This document shows positions 1 to 6,594 of a stretch of 15,543 nt of DNA, in pieces. The notes below the pieces were generated by a model that saw only the letters and a list, made by a program, of their open reading frames with translations, was not told where the DNA came from and ran no database searches. The DNA is from a bacterium (lineage in GTDB: Bacteria; Cyanobacteriota; Vampirovibrionia; Gastranaerophilales; Gastranaerophilaceae). The translations under genes were made by a program, and so were the position numbers. The DNA lies in NCBI GenBank assembly GCA_024408905.1, contig JAKSUP010000009.1, forward strand, positions 1 through 15,543, read 5' to 3'. Positions within the stretch are counted from its first letter, which is position 1. Every line of letters begins with the position of its first letter.

Positions 1-334
1 CGGCGTTTTGGCGATTGGTGAAGGTGCAAATATGCCTTGCACAATTGAAGCAACAAATTATTTTCTTGAACACAAAGTTCTTGTTGCTCCGGCAAAAGCT
101 GCTAACGCAGGTGGTGTAGCTACTTCTGCTATTGAAATGTCACAAAACAGTATGAGATATTATTATACATTTGAAGAAGTTGAGGCAAAACTTGAAAGAA
201 TTATGATAAACATCTTTAATTCTTGTAAAGAGGCTGCAGATGAATATGGTTGTACAGGTAACTACGTTGCCGGTGCAAATATTGCTGCTTTTTCAAAATT
301 ATCTCAAGCAATGATTGCTCAAGGCGTTGTATAA
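1..334 (+). CDS. gdhA: NADP-type glutamate dehydrogenase, C-terminal fragment
   Basis: The reading frame enters from the left edge (codons in phase from base 2) and ends at TAA 332-334, so only the last ~110 residues are present. They begin GVLAIGEGANMP and include KAANAGGVATSAIEMSQNS and GNYVAGANIAAF, the conserved C-terminal part of the hexameric glutamate dehydrogenases. The enzyme reversibly aminates 2-oxoglutarate to glutamate with NAD(P)H in the cytoplasm, linking ammonia assimilation to the TCA cycle. The C-terminus ends at the family's usual place, so the gene looks intact here. The cofactor cannot be judged from this piece; NADP specificity is inferred from similarity to the biosynthetic type. 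A TTG at position 8 is internal to the gene and not a start. Confidence 0.93.
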   Translation, partial: GVLAIGEGANMPCTIEATNYFLEHKVLVAPAKAANAGGVATSAIEMSQNSMRYYYTFEEVEAKLERIMINIFNSCKEAADEYGCTGNYVAGANIAAFSKLSQAMIAQGVV

Positions 335-363
335 CAAGGATATAGAAAAATCCAAAAAATGAC

Positions 364-415
364 TTGCAAAAACAGGAGTTGAGGATAAAATCTGAAATTT
401 ATTTTTGCAATTTTT
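364..415 (+). terminator. Possible long-loop terminator or 3'-UTR structure after gdhA
   Basis: TTGCAAAAA (364-372) and TTTTTGCAA (402-410) are perfect 9-bp inverted arms around a 29-nt loop, followed directly by TTTTT (411-415). The low-GC stem and large loop make it a weak terminator. It could instead be a 3'-UTR stabilising structure. Confidence 0.3.
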
Positions 416-478
416 GAGATTGCTTGCTTATTGGCATTAAATGAGCCTATGTCTTTTGAAACACACTAAAAAATGTAT

Positions 479-520
479 GGGAGTATTTTAAAAATGCTCC
501 CCCAATTGGACTCTCTTTTT
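479..520 (+). terminator. Probable rho-independent terminator of gdhA
   Basis: GGGAGTAT (479-486) pairs with ATGCTCCC (494-501), with one G-T wobble and further A-T closing of the AT-rich loop. A pyrimidine-rich stretch ending in CTCTCTTTTT follows about 10 nt later. The U tract is not adjacent, so termination is plausible rather than certain. Apart from this and the inverted repeat at 364-410, the gap 335-546 shows no gene. Confidence 0.45.
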
Positions 521-546
521 CGGTAATGTTTTTAATTAATTAACCT

Positions 547-575
547 TTCATAATCATAGGGTAATAAAATATAAT
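547..575 (+). promoter_or_regulatory. Promoter of the SLH protein gene
   Basis: The -35 candidate TTCATA (547-552) is separated by 17 nt from a perfect -10 TATAAT (570-575). Transcription would start near 582, giving a ~42-nt leader that carries the hairpin at 588-611. Confidence 0.7.
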
Positions 576-587
576 CCCAAAAATTAA

Positions 588-617
588 TTTTCTTGAGGAT
601 GCTCAAGAAAAAGGAGG
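588..617 (+). promoter_or_regulatory. 5'-UTR hairpin abutting the Shine-Dalgarno of the SLH gene
   Basis: TTTTCTTGAG (588-597) and CTCAAGAAAA (602-611) form a perfect 10-bp stem with a GATG tetraloop (598-601). The strong ribosome binding site AGGAGG (612-617) follows with no gap and lies 6 nt before the ATG at 624. There is no U tract and translation starts just downstream, so this is not a terminator. Stabilisation of an abundant envelope-protein mRNA or control of translation is inferred. Confidence 0.65.
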
Positions 618-623
618 TTAAAA

Positions 624-2576
624 ATGACGATTAGAAAACTTACTGTGGCAGCTGCGATTGCCGTTGGAATAGCAACGTGTTCATTTAATACAGCAATGGC
701 AGCTTGCCCATGCAATCAGACCCCTGTTGTTACAGAGTCTGCTTGTCCAAACGAGGAAATCCCTGTTGTAACAGGTGAAGCTTGTCCTTGTGAACAACCA
801 ACACCAAGTCCTTGTGGTTGTAATGCAGCACCAAACTGTGAACCGGACCCTGTCCCTTCATGTGCTTTATGTCCAAGCACAAAAAATCTTTCAAGAGATA
901 ATATGAAACAGGTATACGCTTATCCTAACGCAGTTTACGGCTACAACAATTATGTCGGTACAAAATCCGATTCTGTATACTCTGCAGAAGGGTTTAGCAT
1001 TACAAGAGATAATTCAAAATTATCTTCCGGTACAGTTGGTACAACCGTTGCTTCAGATGGTTCAATAACAGGCGCAGCATCTGACATTCCATGTATTAAC
1101 AGCGTAACTTCTCATAATGGTATTCCCATTATCAGAGATGAAATGAGAATGGACGGAGCAGGATGCCCAATACAAATGGGTACATCTAATTCAATTCAAG
1201 CAATTAAGAAAACTCTTGTGCCTTTTGACTTGTCACAATTTAGTGGGTTAACAACAGGTGGTGCTTCAAGCTTACAAATGTTCCCTGACGTTCCAAACGG
1301 TTATTGGGCATCTTGTGAAATCGATAAACTTGCAACAAATGATGTGGTTGTAGGCTATCCTGACAGAATGTTTAAGCCGTCAAGAAATATTTCTCGTGCA
1401 GAATTTGCTACTATGATTGTTAAAGGATTTGATAAAAATATGTATTCTATGGCACCTGAAAAATTGTTCTCAGATGTTCCTATGAATCACTGGGCAAATT
1501 CAGCAATTACGGTTGCTGTCCACCAAGATTTATTAAAAGGTTATCCAAATGGTACATTTATGCCTAATCATAATGTAACAAGAGCAGAAGCATTGTGTGC
1601 TTTAGCAAAAGGCATTAATTGTTCTTCTATAGATAAATGTGAAGCACAACAAATCTTATCACAATATACAGACGGTAGTTCTGTTCCAGAATGGGCGCAA
1701 ATTCCTATAGCAACAGCTTTAAAAAATGGTGCGTTGAACAATTCTCAATCACCAAAAACAATTGCTCCGTTTAAGGACGCAACTCGTGCTGATATTGCAG
1801 CTATGTTACAGAATATTCGTGTAGCAGCAGGCATTGACAAAAATCCTGTAACAGCTAATAATACTTGCCCTATGCCTTCATTAGATAAAAAAGCTTACGT
1901 TGAAAACCAAGAAATGGTTAAAATTCCGACATTACAATTAGAATTTAAAGACCAAGTAACAGCAAAATCTTCTCATGTCGGTCAAAGATTTGCAGCAAAA
2001 ACATTAGAAGATGTAACAATTAATGGTCAATTATATCCATGTGGCTCTAATGTTCACGGTAAAGTAGTAGAAGTAATTCGTCCGTCAGGATGTCAAAAAG
2101 GTGCTTTGAAACTTGCATTTACAGAAATTGAAAATTGTGGTTGTAAGGCAACACTTCCTAGCCAAATCTTAACTGCTCAAATTGATAAATCAAATACACC
2201 TAATATCGTTTCACGAGTTGTAACAATGCCATTTACATGGGCAGGCTCATTGGTTGGTATTGTAGGCAGAACAACAGGTGGTATGTTGACAAGCTTAGGT
2301 AATGCAGTTGAAGATGTATCTTCAGGTACAGGTATTGCTTTAGGTGAAGTATTCCAAGGTCAATTCCCTGCAGCAGGCAGAAGTGCAATGGATGTTGTTA
2401 AAGATACGGTTAAAGCTCCTGTAGACTTTACAAGAACAGCACTCTCAGGGACTCTTGGCTTGCTTCAAACTACCGGAGATGAAGTTGCATATGTAGTTGA
2501 TGCAAAAGGTTATAAAATTTCAGCTATTAACCCGAAAGAACACGTAACTATAGCATTCGGTTGCAGTGGCGAATAA
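624..2576 (+). CDS. Exported Cys-rich protein with three SLH domains
   Basis: This 650-residue protein starts with a signal peptide (basic MTIRK, hydrophobic core, likely cleavage after AMA-27). A Cys-rich segment follows at about 28-83, with ten cysteines and a repeated PVVT..AC unit at 34-41 and 47-54. Three SLH domains follow at about 219-270 (FPDVPNGYWA...GYPDRMFKPS...RAEFA), 281-331 (FSDVPMNHWA...GYPNGTF...TRAEA) and 347-398 (more diverged). SLH domains anchor proteins to peptidoglycan-linked polymer. Residues ~445-520 form a Cys-containing, beta-rich-looking domain (GQRFAAKTLEDV...GSNVHGKVVEV), and 530-615 is Gly-rich and moderately hydrophobic. No long OprB-type beta-barrel is evident, so it is not a classical cyanobacterial SLH porin. 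More than 20 cysteines in an exported protein suggests disulfide cross-linking (inference). A sequence ending at Cys19 (IATC) is a poor lipobox. It has its own promoter and terminator. Molecular role unknown. Confidence 0.88.
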   Translation: MTIRKLTVAAAIAVGIATCSFNTAMAACPCNQTPVVTESACPNEEIPVVTGEACPCEQPTPSPCGCNAAPNCEPDPVPSCALCPSTKNLSRDNMKQVYAYPNAVYGYNNYVGTKSDSVYSAEGFSITRDNSKLSSGTVGTTVASDGSITGAASDIPCINSVTSHNGIPIIRDEMRMDGAGCPIQMGTSNSIQAIKKTLVPFDLSQFSGLTTGGASSLQMFPDVPNGYWASCEIDKLATNDVVVGYPDRMFKPSRNISRAEFATMIVKGFDKNMYSMAPEKLFSDVPMNHWANSAITVAVHQDLLKGYPNGTFMPNHNVTRAEALCALAKGINCSSIDKCEAQQILSQYTDGSSVPEWAQIPIATALKNGALNNSQSPKTIAPFKDATRADIAAMLQNIRVAAGIDKNPVTANNTCPMPSLDKKAYVENQEMVKIPTLQLEFKDQVTAKSSHVGQRFAAKTLEDVTINGQLYPCGSNVHGKVVEVIRPSGCQKGALKLAFTEIENCGCKATLPSQILTAQIDKSNTPNIVSRVVTMPFTWAGSLVGIVGRTTGGMLTSLGNAVEDVSSGTGIALGEVFQGQFPAAGRSAMDVVKDTVKAPVDFTRTALSGTLGLLQTTGDEVAYVVDAKGYKISAINPKEHVTIAFGCSGE

Positions 2577-2606
2577 TGTAATTTCTTAAATCGTTCGCTC
2601 ATACTC

Positions 2607-2643
2607 AAAAGGACCTCGGCAGTAGTTTTTGCGAGGTCCTTTT
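2607..2643. terminator. Bidirectional rho-independent terminator (SLH gene / rdgB)
   Basis: AAAAGGACCTCG (2607-2618) and CGAGGTCCTTTT (2632-2643) are perfectly complementary over 12 bp around a 13-nt loop. A-rich and T-rich flanks make it work in either direction. It sits between the convergent ends of the SLH gene and rdgB. Confidence 0.9.
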
Positions 2644-2658
2644 ATATAGAAAAAACGA

Positions 2659-3225
2659 TTATTTGGTTGCCAAATATTCCAAAACTTTTTTAAGTGCTTT
2701 GCCTCTGTGTGAAAGATTATTTTTTTCATCTTCTGATAACTCTGCCATTGTTTTAGTCGAGTTTTGCAACAAAAATATAGGATCATATCCAAACCCGTTT
2801 GTTCCTCTTTGAGCCTCAACAATAGAACCTTCACAGATTCCTGTATGTGAAAAAGCGACATCACCATTTGGGCTTAAAAGCGTCATTGCACACTTAAATC
2901 TTGCCGTGCGAGTTTCTTCTCCCTGAAGCTCGTCCAAGACTCTATCAATTCGTTTTTGTGGAGTTTCTGCATAACGTGCAGAGTAAATCCCCGGTGCGCC
3001 GTTTAATGCATCTATACACAACCCTGAATCATCTGCCAGAACCCATTTATGTGTAATTTCCCACGCAGCTTTTGCTTTAATATATGAATTTTCTTCAAAT
3101 GTTGTTCCGTTTTCGAGTGGGTCAAAATCGGACGGTGGCAGTATAAACTTGATATTGTAATTTTGTGCGATTGCATTAATTTCTTTGACTTTGTGTTCAT
3201 TTGATGTTGCCAGAACTATCTCCAT
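2659..3225 (-). CDS. rdgB: dITP/XTP pyrophosphatase (RdgB/HAM1 family)
   Basis: At 188 residues this is about the usual length of the family. It hydrolyses non-canonical purine triphosphates (dITP, ITP, XTP) to monophosphate and pyrophosphate, keeping deaminated bases out of DNA and RNA. The family signatures are in order: TSNEHK at 7-12, the phosphate/metal segment FEENSYIKAKA, the active-site ADDSGL (~64-69), GAPGIYSARYA, GTNGFGYDPIF, and the C-terminal SHRGKAL. The ATG at 3223-3225 is supported by GGGAG 7 nt upstream. It lies downstream of hpf on the same strand, across a terminator hairpin, so it needs readthrough or its own weak promoter. Its 3' end shares the terminator at 2607-2643 with the SLH gene. 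Confidence 0.95.
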   Translation of the reverse strand: MEIVLATSNEHKVKEINAIAQNYNIKFILPPSDFDPLENGTTFEENSYIKAKAAWEITHKWVLADDSGLCIDALNGAPGIYSARYAETPQKRIDRVLDELQGEETRTARFKCAMTLLSPNGDVAFSHTGICEGSIVEAQRGTNGFGYDPIFLLQNSTKTMAELSEDEKNNLSHRGKALKKVLEYLATK

Positions 3226-3240
3226 TTTTTACTCCCTTTC

Positions 3241-3275
3241 AAGAAAAATCGCCGAAACTAAAAAGTGTTCGGCGA
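3241..3275 (-). terminator. Rho-independent terminator downstream of hpf
   Basis: TCGCCGAA (3249-3256) and TTCGGCGA (3268-3275) form a perfect 8-bp GC-rich stem. Read on the minus strand, the stem is followed by TTTTTCTT. It would end hpf transcripts just before the rdgB start and may act as an attenuator for rdgB. Confidence 0.75.
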
Positions 3276-3299
3276 AATCTTAATCTCATTATGTATCTC

Positions 3300-3318
3300 A
3301 CCTGTTTTTATAACAGGT
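3300..3318 (-). other. Small hairpin just after the hpf stop codon
   Basis: ACCTGTT (3300-3306) and AACAGGT (3312-3318) form a perfect 7-bp stem with a 5-nt loop. No T tract follows on either strand. It may protect the 3' end of hpf mRNA; the function is inferred only. Confidence 0.4.
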
Positions 3319-3327
3319 TATTTGCTA

Positions 3328-3699
3328 TTAACTTTCTGTAACTTCTTCTGTTTCCTCAACTTTTTCTTCTAAGTTTGCATTACGAATAGTTGATTTGTCA
3401 GAATACAATGCTTTGTTTTTGAATTTTTTAACCTGTCTGTCTAATTTGTCTGCCAATAAATCAATACTTGCATACATAGACTCAGCAGATTCTTCGCAAC
3501 GTACAACACCTGAATTTGTTTTACAAGAAACTTCAGCCACGTGTTTGCCTGTTGCTGCAGGGTTTTTGATAACGGAGAGAATTACATCAATCGCAGTAAT
3601 CTGGTCATAATGATTCACGACTTTACCCAATTTCTCTTTTACATAAGCCTTAATTGCTTCTGTAATCTCAATGTTTTTACCGTTTACATGTATATGCAT
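3328..3699 (-). CDS. hpf: Ribosome hibernation factor HPF/RaiA, short form
   Basis: This 123-residue protein begins MHIHVNGKNIEIT and carries the HPF/RaiA (YfiA) fold: an amphipathic helix EAIKAYVKEKLGKV, the strand ITAIDVILSV, then AEVSCKTNSGVVRCEE and the long helix SMYASIDLLADKLDRQVKKFKNK at ~78-100. Such proteins bind the 30S decoding region and silence or dimerise ribosomes in stationary phase. The C-terminal dimerisation domain of long HPF is absent; instead there is an acidic tail (EEKVEETEEVTES). The ATG at 3697-3699 has a strong AGGAGG 5 nt upstream and a recognisable promoter beyond. The Cys-rich mini-protein gene lies 60 bp upstream on the same strand, so some cotranscription is possible. 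Confidence 0.93.
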   Translation of the reverse strand: MHIHVNGKNIEITEAIKAYVKEKLGKVVNHYDQITAIDVILSVIKNPAATGKHVAEVSCKTNSGVVRCEESAESMYASIDLLADKLDRQVKKFKNKALYSDKSTIRNANLEEKVEETEEVTES

Positions 3700-3726
3700 T
3701 TACACCTCCTATGAGCTACATATTCC

Positions 3727-3755
3727 ATTGTACAACATTTTAAAGTATTTTTAAA
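3727..3755 (-). promoter_or_regulatory. Promoter of hpf
   Basis: On the minus strand, TTTAAA (3750-3755) and TACAAT (3727-3732) are separated by 17 nt, leaving a leader of about 20 nt that contains the AGGAGG of hpf. Each hexamer is a partial match to the sigma-70 consensus. Confidence 0.55.
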
Positions 3756-3759
3756 CCCT

Positions 3760-3975
3760 CTACTCTAAAATTTGTGGTAACTCAACATTAGGTGTGCCGA
3801 TAGTTCTAACCAATTCAAGTACAGCTGCTTTCATTTGGCATTTTTGTGCTGTTGCACTGAAAAAATCACTATAGAAACATCCACCACAATTGCAGCCTCT
3901 TTTATAACATTCTAATGCTGTTGGTGTCCATCTTTTAACAGCAATAGCTCTTCCCATATCACGACTTTTAAACAC
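3760..3975 (-). CDS. Cys-rich mini-protein of unknown function
   Basis: This 71-residue protein starts at GTG 3973-3975, chosen because a strong GGAGGA (3981-3986) lies 5 nt upstream. It is basic at the N-terminus (MFKSRDMGRAIAVKRW) and has five cysteines: C23, C28, C30 and C33 in CYKRGCNCGGC, then C46 in KCQMKAAV. There is no signal peptide or membrane segment. The C-x4-C-x-C-x2-C pattern plus a distal Cys suggests a bound metal (zinc or Fe-S), which is inference. The tail MKAAVLELVRTIGTP resembles a helix-turn element. The good ribosome binding site, a promoter at 4053-4080 and the constrained composition argue that it is real. I do not recognise the family. Confidence 0.75.
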   Translation of the reverse strand: MFKSRDMGRAIAVKRWTPTALECYKRGCNCGGCFYSDFFSATAQKCQMKAAVLELVRTIGTPNVELPQILE

Positions 3976-4052
3976 TTATTTCCTCCAAACAACGATGTGT
4001 TGTGTATTTTTTATCTTCCCCAAATCATTAAGATTTATAAAACTATATTACT

Positions 4053-4080
4053 ATTATATTGGTAAAGTTTACATTTACAA
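4053..4080 (-). promoter_or_regulatory. Promoter and palindrome upstream of the Cys-rich mini-protein
   Basis: On the minus strand, TTGTAA (4075-4080), a 16-nt spacer and a perfect TATAAT (4053-4058) form a sigma-70-type promoter with a ~70-nt leader. The spacer holds the palindrome GTAAAGTTTAC (4062-4072), placed where a repressor would block RNA polymerase. Confidence 0.55.
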
Positions 4081-4112
4081 CCCATAAAAACCCAATTGTA
4101 ACGACTTTTTTA

Positions 4113-4282
4113 CATACATGTAAACGGGCAAATCTATTGCCATAAAGAACCATGATACATGCAAACATGCCATGCTTACATGGTTTTAGAGTTTTAATAA
4201 CATGCAAACATGCTAACCACATGGCTTTTCATGTGCTTATTATTTGGTTAAGTTTTGTAAAAATGTAGGCATGTAAGCATGC
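4113..4282. repeat. CATG-N4-CATG mini-hairpin array in the tgt downstream region
   Basis: Twelve CATG tetramers fall within 4117-4281. Four units have the form CATG-N4-CATG: CATGCAAACATG (4158-4169), CATGCTTACATG (4171-4182), CATGCAAACATG (4201-4212) and CATGTAAGCATG (4270-4281). A fifth, CACATG (4218-4223) with CATGTG (4230-4235), has a 6-nt loop. The 14-mer ACATGCAAACATGC occurs twice (4157-4170, 4200-4213). Units 4171-4182 and 4270-4281 are exact reverse complements. Each unit can fold as a 4-6-bp stem; outer AACCATG (4148-4154) and CATGGTT (4179-4185) also pair. There is no coding sequence in 3976-4318. Confidence 0.75.
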
Positions 4283-4318
4283 TTTTACTTTTAATAAATA
4301 TTATGTAATATTTTTATG

Positions 4319-5443
4319 TTACTTTAGCATTGCTGAGTAATGTTGATTATAAAAATCTTCAAATCGGTCTTCTAATATGGCCTGTCGTGCTTTTTTAGCA
4401 AAATCAATCAAAAACTTAATGTTATGAATAGACATTAATGCTTGCGCTGTTCCCTCGCCACATTTGTATAAGTGCCTCAAATAGGCCTTAGAATGATTTT
4501 TGCAGCAATAACAATCACAATTTTCATCCAAAGGTGTCGGGTCATCTTGGTACTGCGCATTCTTAATCTGTTTTTTGCCATCGTATGTAAAGAAAGAGCC
4601 ATGTCGAGCATTTCTTGTCGGTAGGACACAATCGAACATATCAACACCACGCTTAATGCCATCTAACAAGTCTTCAGGAGTTCCAACTCCCATTAAATAT
4701 CTTGGCTTATTATGTGGTAAAAGTGGAGCAGTCAATTCTACAAAATGGTTCATTGTTTCTTTGTCTTCACCAACGCTCAATCCACCTATCGCGTACCCTA
4801 CTGCATCAATAGAAGAAACAAAAGCAGCGCTTTCTTTCCTTAAATCATCATAAAAAGCACCCTGACAAATTGGGAATAGGGCTTGTGTTGTACTTGTTTT
4901 AGCTTTTATGCAGCGTTCAAGCCATCGGTGAGTTCTCTCCATTGCCTCTTTTGCCGTATTATAATCACAAGGGTATGGCGCGCACCAATCAAATGCCATA
5001 ATGATATCAGCACCTATTGATTGCTGAATTTCCATAGATATTTCGGGACTTATAAAATGCTTTTTGCCGTCTTTCGGATCTCTAAATTCAACACCTTCTT
5101 CTGTTATTTTACGCAAATGTGCTAAAGAGAATACTTGAAAGCCACCCGAATCAGTTAAAACCGGTTTTTTCCAGTTCATCCAGCCATGTATTCCACCGAA
5201 CTTTTCTATTAATTTATGGCCGGCTCTTAAATATAAATGATAAGAGTTTGCCAAAATTATTTGCGCACCAGTGTCATAAAGATTGTTATTGGTAACAAGT
5301 TTTACAGTAGAATTCGTACCGACAGGCATAAAAATAGGTGTTTCTATATCTCCGTGTGGAGTGTGCAAAATTCCTGCTCTTGCGCCTGTTTTTGAATCTA
5401 CATGAACTAATTCGTAACTAAAATTGTCAAAAACGCTTGCCAT
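4319..5443 (-). CDS. tgt: Queuine/preQ1 tRNA-guanine transglycosylase
   Basis: This 374-residue protein matches the usual bacterial TGT length. The enzyme exchanges guanine-34 of GUN-anticodon tRNAs for preQ1 on the route to queuosine. Visible features are the substrate-pocket DSGGFQVFS (D98-S106), AFDWCAPYP with D152, GGLSVGE (~220-226), LMGVGTPEDLLDGI, and FDCVLPTRNARHG carrying the nucleophile D271. The zinc site is C309, C311, C314 and H340, with the expected 26-residue Cys-to-His spacing. The start ATG is 8 nt after the ndk stop, with no strong Shine-Dalgarno close to it, so translation probably depends on coupling to ndk. preQ1 synthesis genes are not in the window. It is followed by the CATG hairpin array, which may end its transcript. 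Confidence 0.96.
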   Translation of the reverse strand: MASVFDNFSYELVHVDSKTGARAGILHTPHGDIETPIFMPVGTNSTVKLVTNNNLYDTGAQIILANSYHLYLRAGHKLIEKFGGIHGWMNWKKPVLTDSGGFQVFSLAHLRKITEEGVEFRDPKDGKKHFISPEISMEIQQSIGADIIMAFDWCAPYPCDYNTAKEAMERTHRWLERCIKAKTSTTQALFPICQGAFYDDLRKESAAFVSSIDAVGYAIGGLSVGEDKETMNHFVELTAPLLPHNKPRYLMGVGTPEDLLDGIKRGVDMFDCVLPTRNARHGSFFTYDGKKQIKNAQYQDDPTPLDENCDCYCCKNHSKAYLRHLYKCGEGTAQALMSIHNIKFLIDFAKKARQAILEDRFEDFYNQHYSAMLK

Positions 5444-5451
5444 TCAATTAA

Positions 5452-5940
5452 TTACAGTCCTTGTTTAGTATATCTTTCTTCGTCATAAGCAATAATTTCT
5501 GACATAGATTGCCAGTTATCATATATTTCTTCAGGCTTAAAGTAAATACCGATTTCTCTGTTTGCACTTTCAACTGAATCAGAAGCGTGAACAACATTGT
5601 ATTGCATTATTTGTGCAAAATCAGCTCTGATTGTTCCGACATCTGCTTCCATAGGGCTTGTTTTACCAACTGTATGACGTACGCTTTCAACAGCGTTATA
5701 TCCTTCAATAACCATTGCAACAATCGGGCCGCTTGTTATGTAATATATTAAACGATTGTAAAAAGGTTTTCCCAAATGTTCTTCATAATGTTTAGCAGCA
5801 AGTTCATCTGTTACTTGTAACAACTTCATACCGACTATTTTAAATCCTTTATCTTCAAATCTTTCTATAATTTTACCGATAATGCCTCTTTTTACGCCGT
5901 CAGGCTTAATTGCAACAAATGTTCTTTCTTCTGATGTCAT
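5452..5940 (-). CDS. ndk: Nucleoside diphosphate kinase
   Basis: This 162-residue protein equalises NTP and dNTP pools by moving the gamma-phosphate from ATP to NDPs through a phosphohistidine. It shows the N-terminal [20 protein letters not shown] (K12), the Kpn-loop region [23 protein letters not shown], and the active-site NVVHASDS with His118. The C-terminus has a short extension beyond typical ~150-residue NDKs ([10 protein letters not shown]). The ATG is preceded by AAGGAG 6 nt upstream and a promoter at 5982-6010. It is the first gene of an ndk-tgt operon. Confidence 0.96.
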   Translation of the reverse strand: MTSEERTFVAIKPDGVKRGIIGKIIERFEDKGFKIVGMKLLQVTDELAAKHYEEHLGKPFYNRLIYYITSGPIVAMVIEGYNAVESVRHTVGKTSPMEADVGTIRADFAQIMQYNVVHASDSVESANREIGIYFKPEEIYDNWQSMSEIIAYDEERYTKQGL

Positions 5941-5981
5941 AACTCGCTCCTTTACTGTATTTATGAGTAATCACCAATTCA

Positions 5982-6010
5982 ATTAGACCACAAAAAGCCC
6001 TAAATGTAAA
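5982..6010 (-). promoter_or_regulatory. Promoter of ndk-tgt
   Basis: On the minus strand, TTTACA (6005-6010), 17 nt, then TCTAAT (5982-5987), both 5 of 6 matches to consensus. GTAAAGTTTA (6006-6015, plus strand) covers the -35, resembling the palindrome in the mini-protein promoter. Confidence 0.65.
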
Positions 6011-6018
6011 GTTTAATA

Positions 6019-6531
6019 TTAATTATATCGTTTTGTAAAAAGTTTTCTAATAAAACTAAAAGCTTTGTTCCTGTGACATTTGCAATCTGCATATTCACAT
6101 TTACCATTAACAATATGTAAAATTTCAGGGGTAACATATTCAACATCAAAACTATGTATTTTTGCCAGTTCTTTTATCCTGTTAAAATAAATCATTTCTG
6201 CTTCCGGATTTTCTAAAATCAAAACTACCATGCCTTTTTTACCGGTCATTTTGGCATAGTGTTCTGCTTGCCCTATGCTTTCTGCCCATTTGTTCGCAAA
6301 ATCAAATTCGACAGCATGAACATCCGTTAAACAATCTACTCTTGTATAATCACTGTTTACATATTCTTCAACCCCGTTATGCTCAGAACACCAAGCGTGC
6401 TGATATGACGACTCATTATGATAATGATACGCATATTTAAAACCATCTTTAGTGTACCTGTATTCAATTGCACACGTTGAAGATGTAACCAAAGTAACAA
6501 TAATTAAACTGTAAAATATCCTTTTAATCAA
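6019..6531 (-). CDS. Secreted protein resembling a PD-(D/E)XK nuclease fold
   Basis: From TTG 6529-6531, preceded by AGGA with 6-nt spacing, this encodes 170 residues starting with a signal peptide (MIKRIFYSLIIVTLVTSSTCA). An ATG at 6544-6546 is an alternative start; a longer open frame to 6684 would overlap the divergent regulator and is unlikely. The core RVDCLTDVHAVEFDFANKWAE...IGQAEHYAKMTGKKGMVVLIL resembles a family of exported endonuclease-like proteins: a candidate acidic core D66, E75-F-D77, then K81 and Q88 in a helix, followed by a hydrophobic strand. Nuclease activity is inferred from this pattern and not certain. The C-terminus has a CEYADCKCHR cluster. No partner or immunity gene is visible. 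It runs away from the XRE regulator and could read through into ndk, since no terminator is seen. Confidence 0.65.
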   Translation of the reverse strand: MIKRIFYSLIIVTLVTSSTCAIEYRYTKDGFKYAYHYHNESSYQHAWCSEHNGVEEYVNSDYTRVDCLTDVHAVEFDFANKWAESIGQAEHYAKMTGKKGMVVLILENPEAEMIYFNRIKELAKIHSFDVEYVTPEILHIVNGKCEYADCKCHRNKAFSFIRKLFTKRYN

Positions 6532-6594
6532 AATAATTCCTAACATACTCATTAGGTTGCAATAGCAATCTATTAGTCCGAATTTATCATTAAA

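Noticed and set aside
335..546. Riboswitch or small RNA in the gap after gdhA
   Set aside because: Apart from two inverted repeats there is no conserved aptamer pattern I recognise, including the glutamine riboswitch core, and only very short open frames.
2586..2867. 93-aa open frame on the minus strand overlapping rdgB
   Set aside because: It runs in another frame across the terminator and the rdgB coding region; composition is basic and low-complexity, and rdgB is clearly the real gene.
4151..4282. CRISPR-like repeat in the CATG region
   Set aside because: Units are 12-14 bp, irregularly spaced, and variable in loop; there are no 23-40-bp repeats or uniform spacers.
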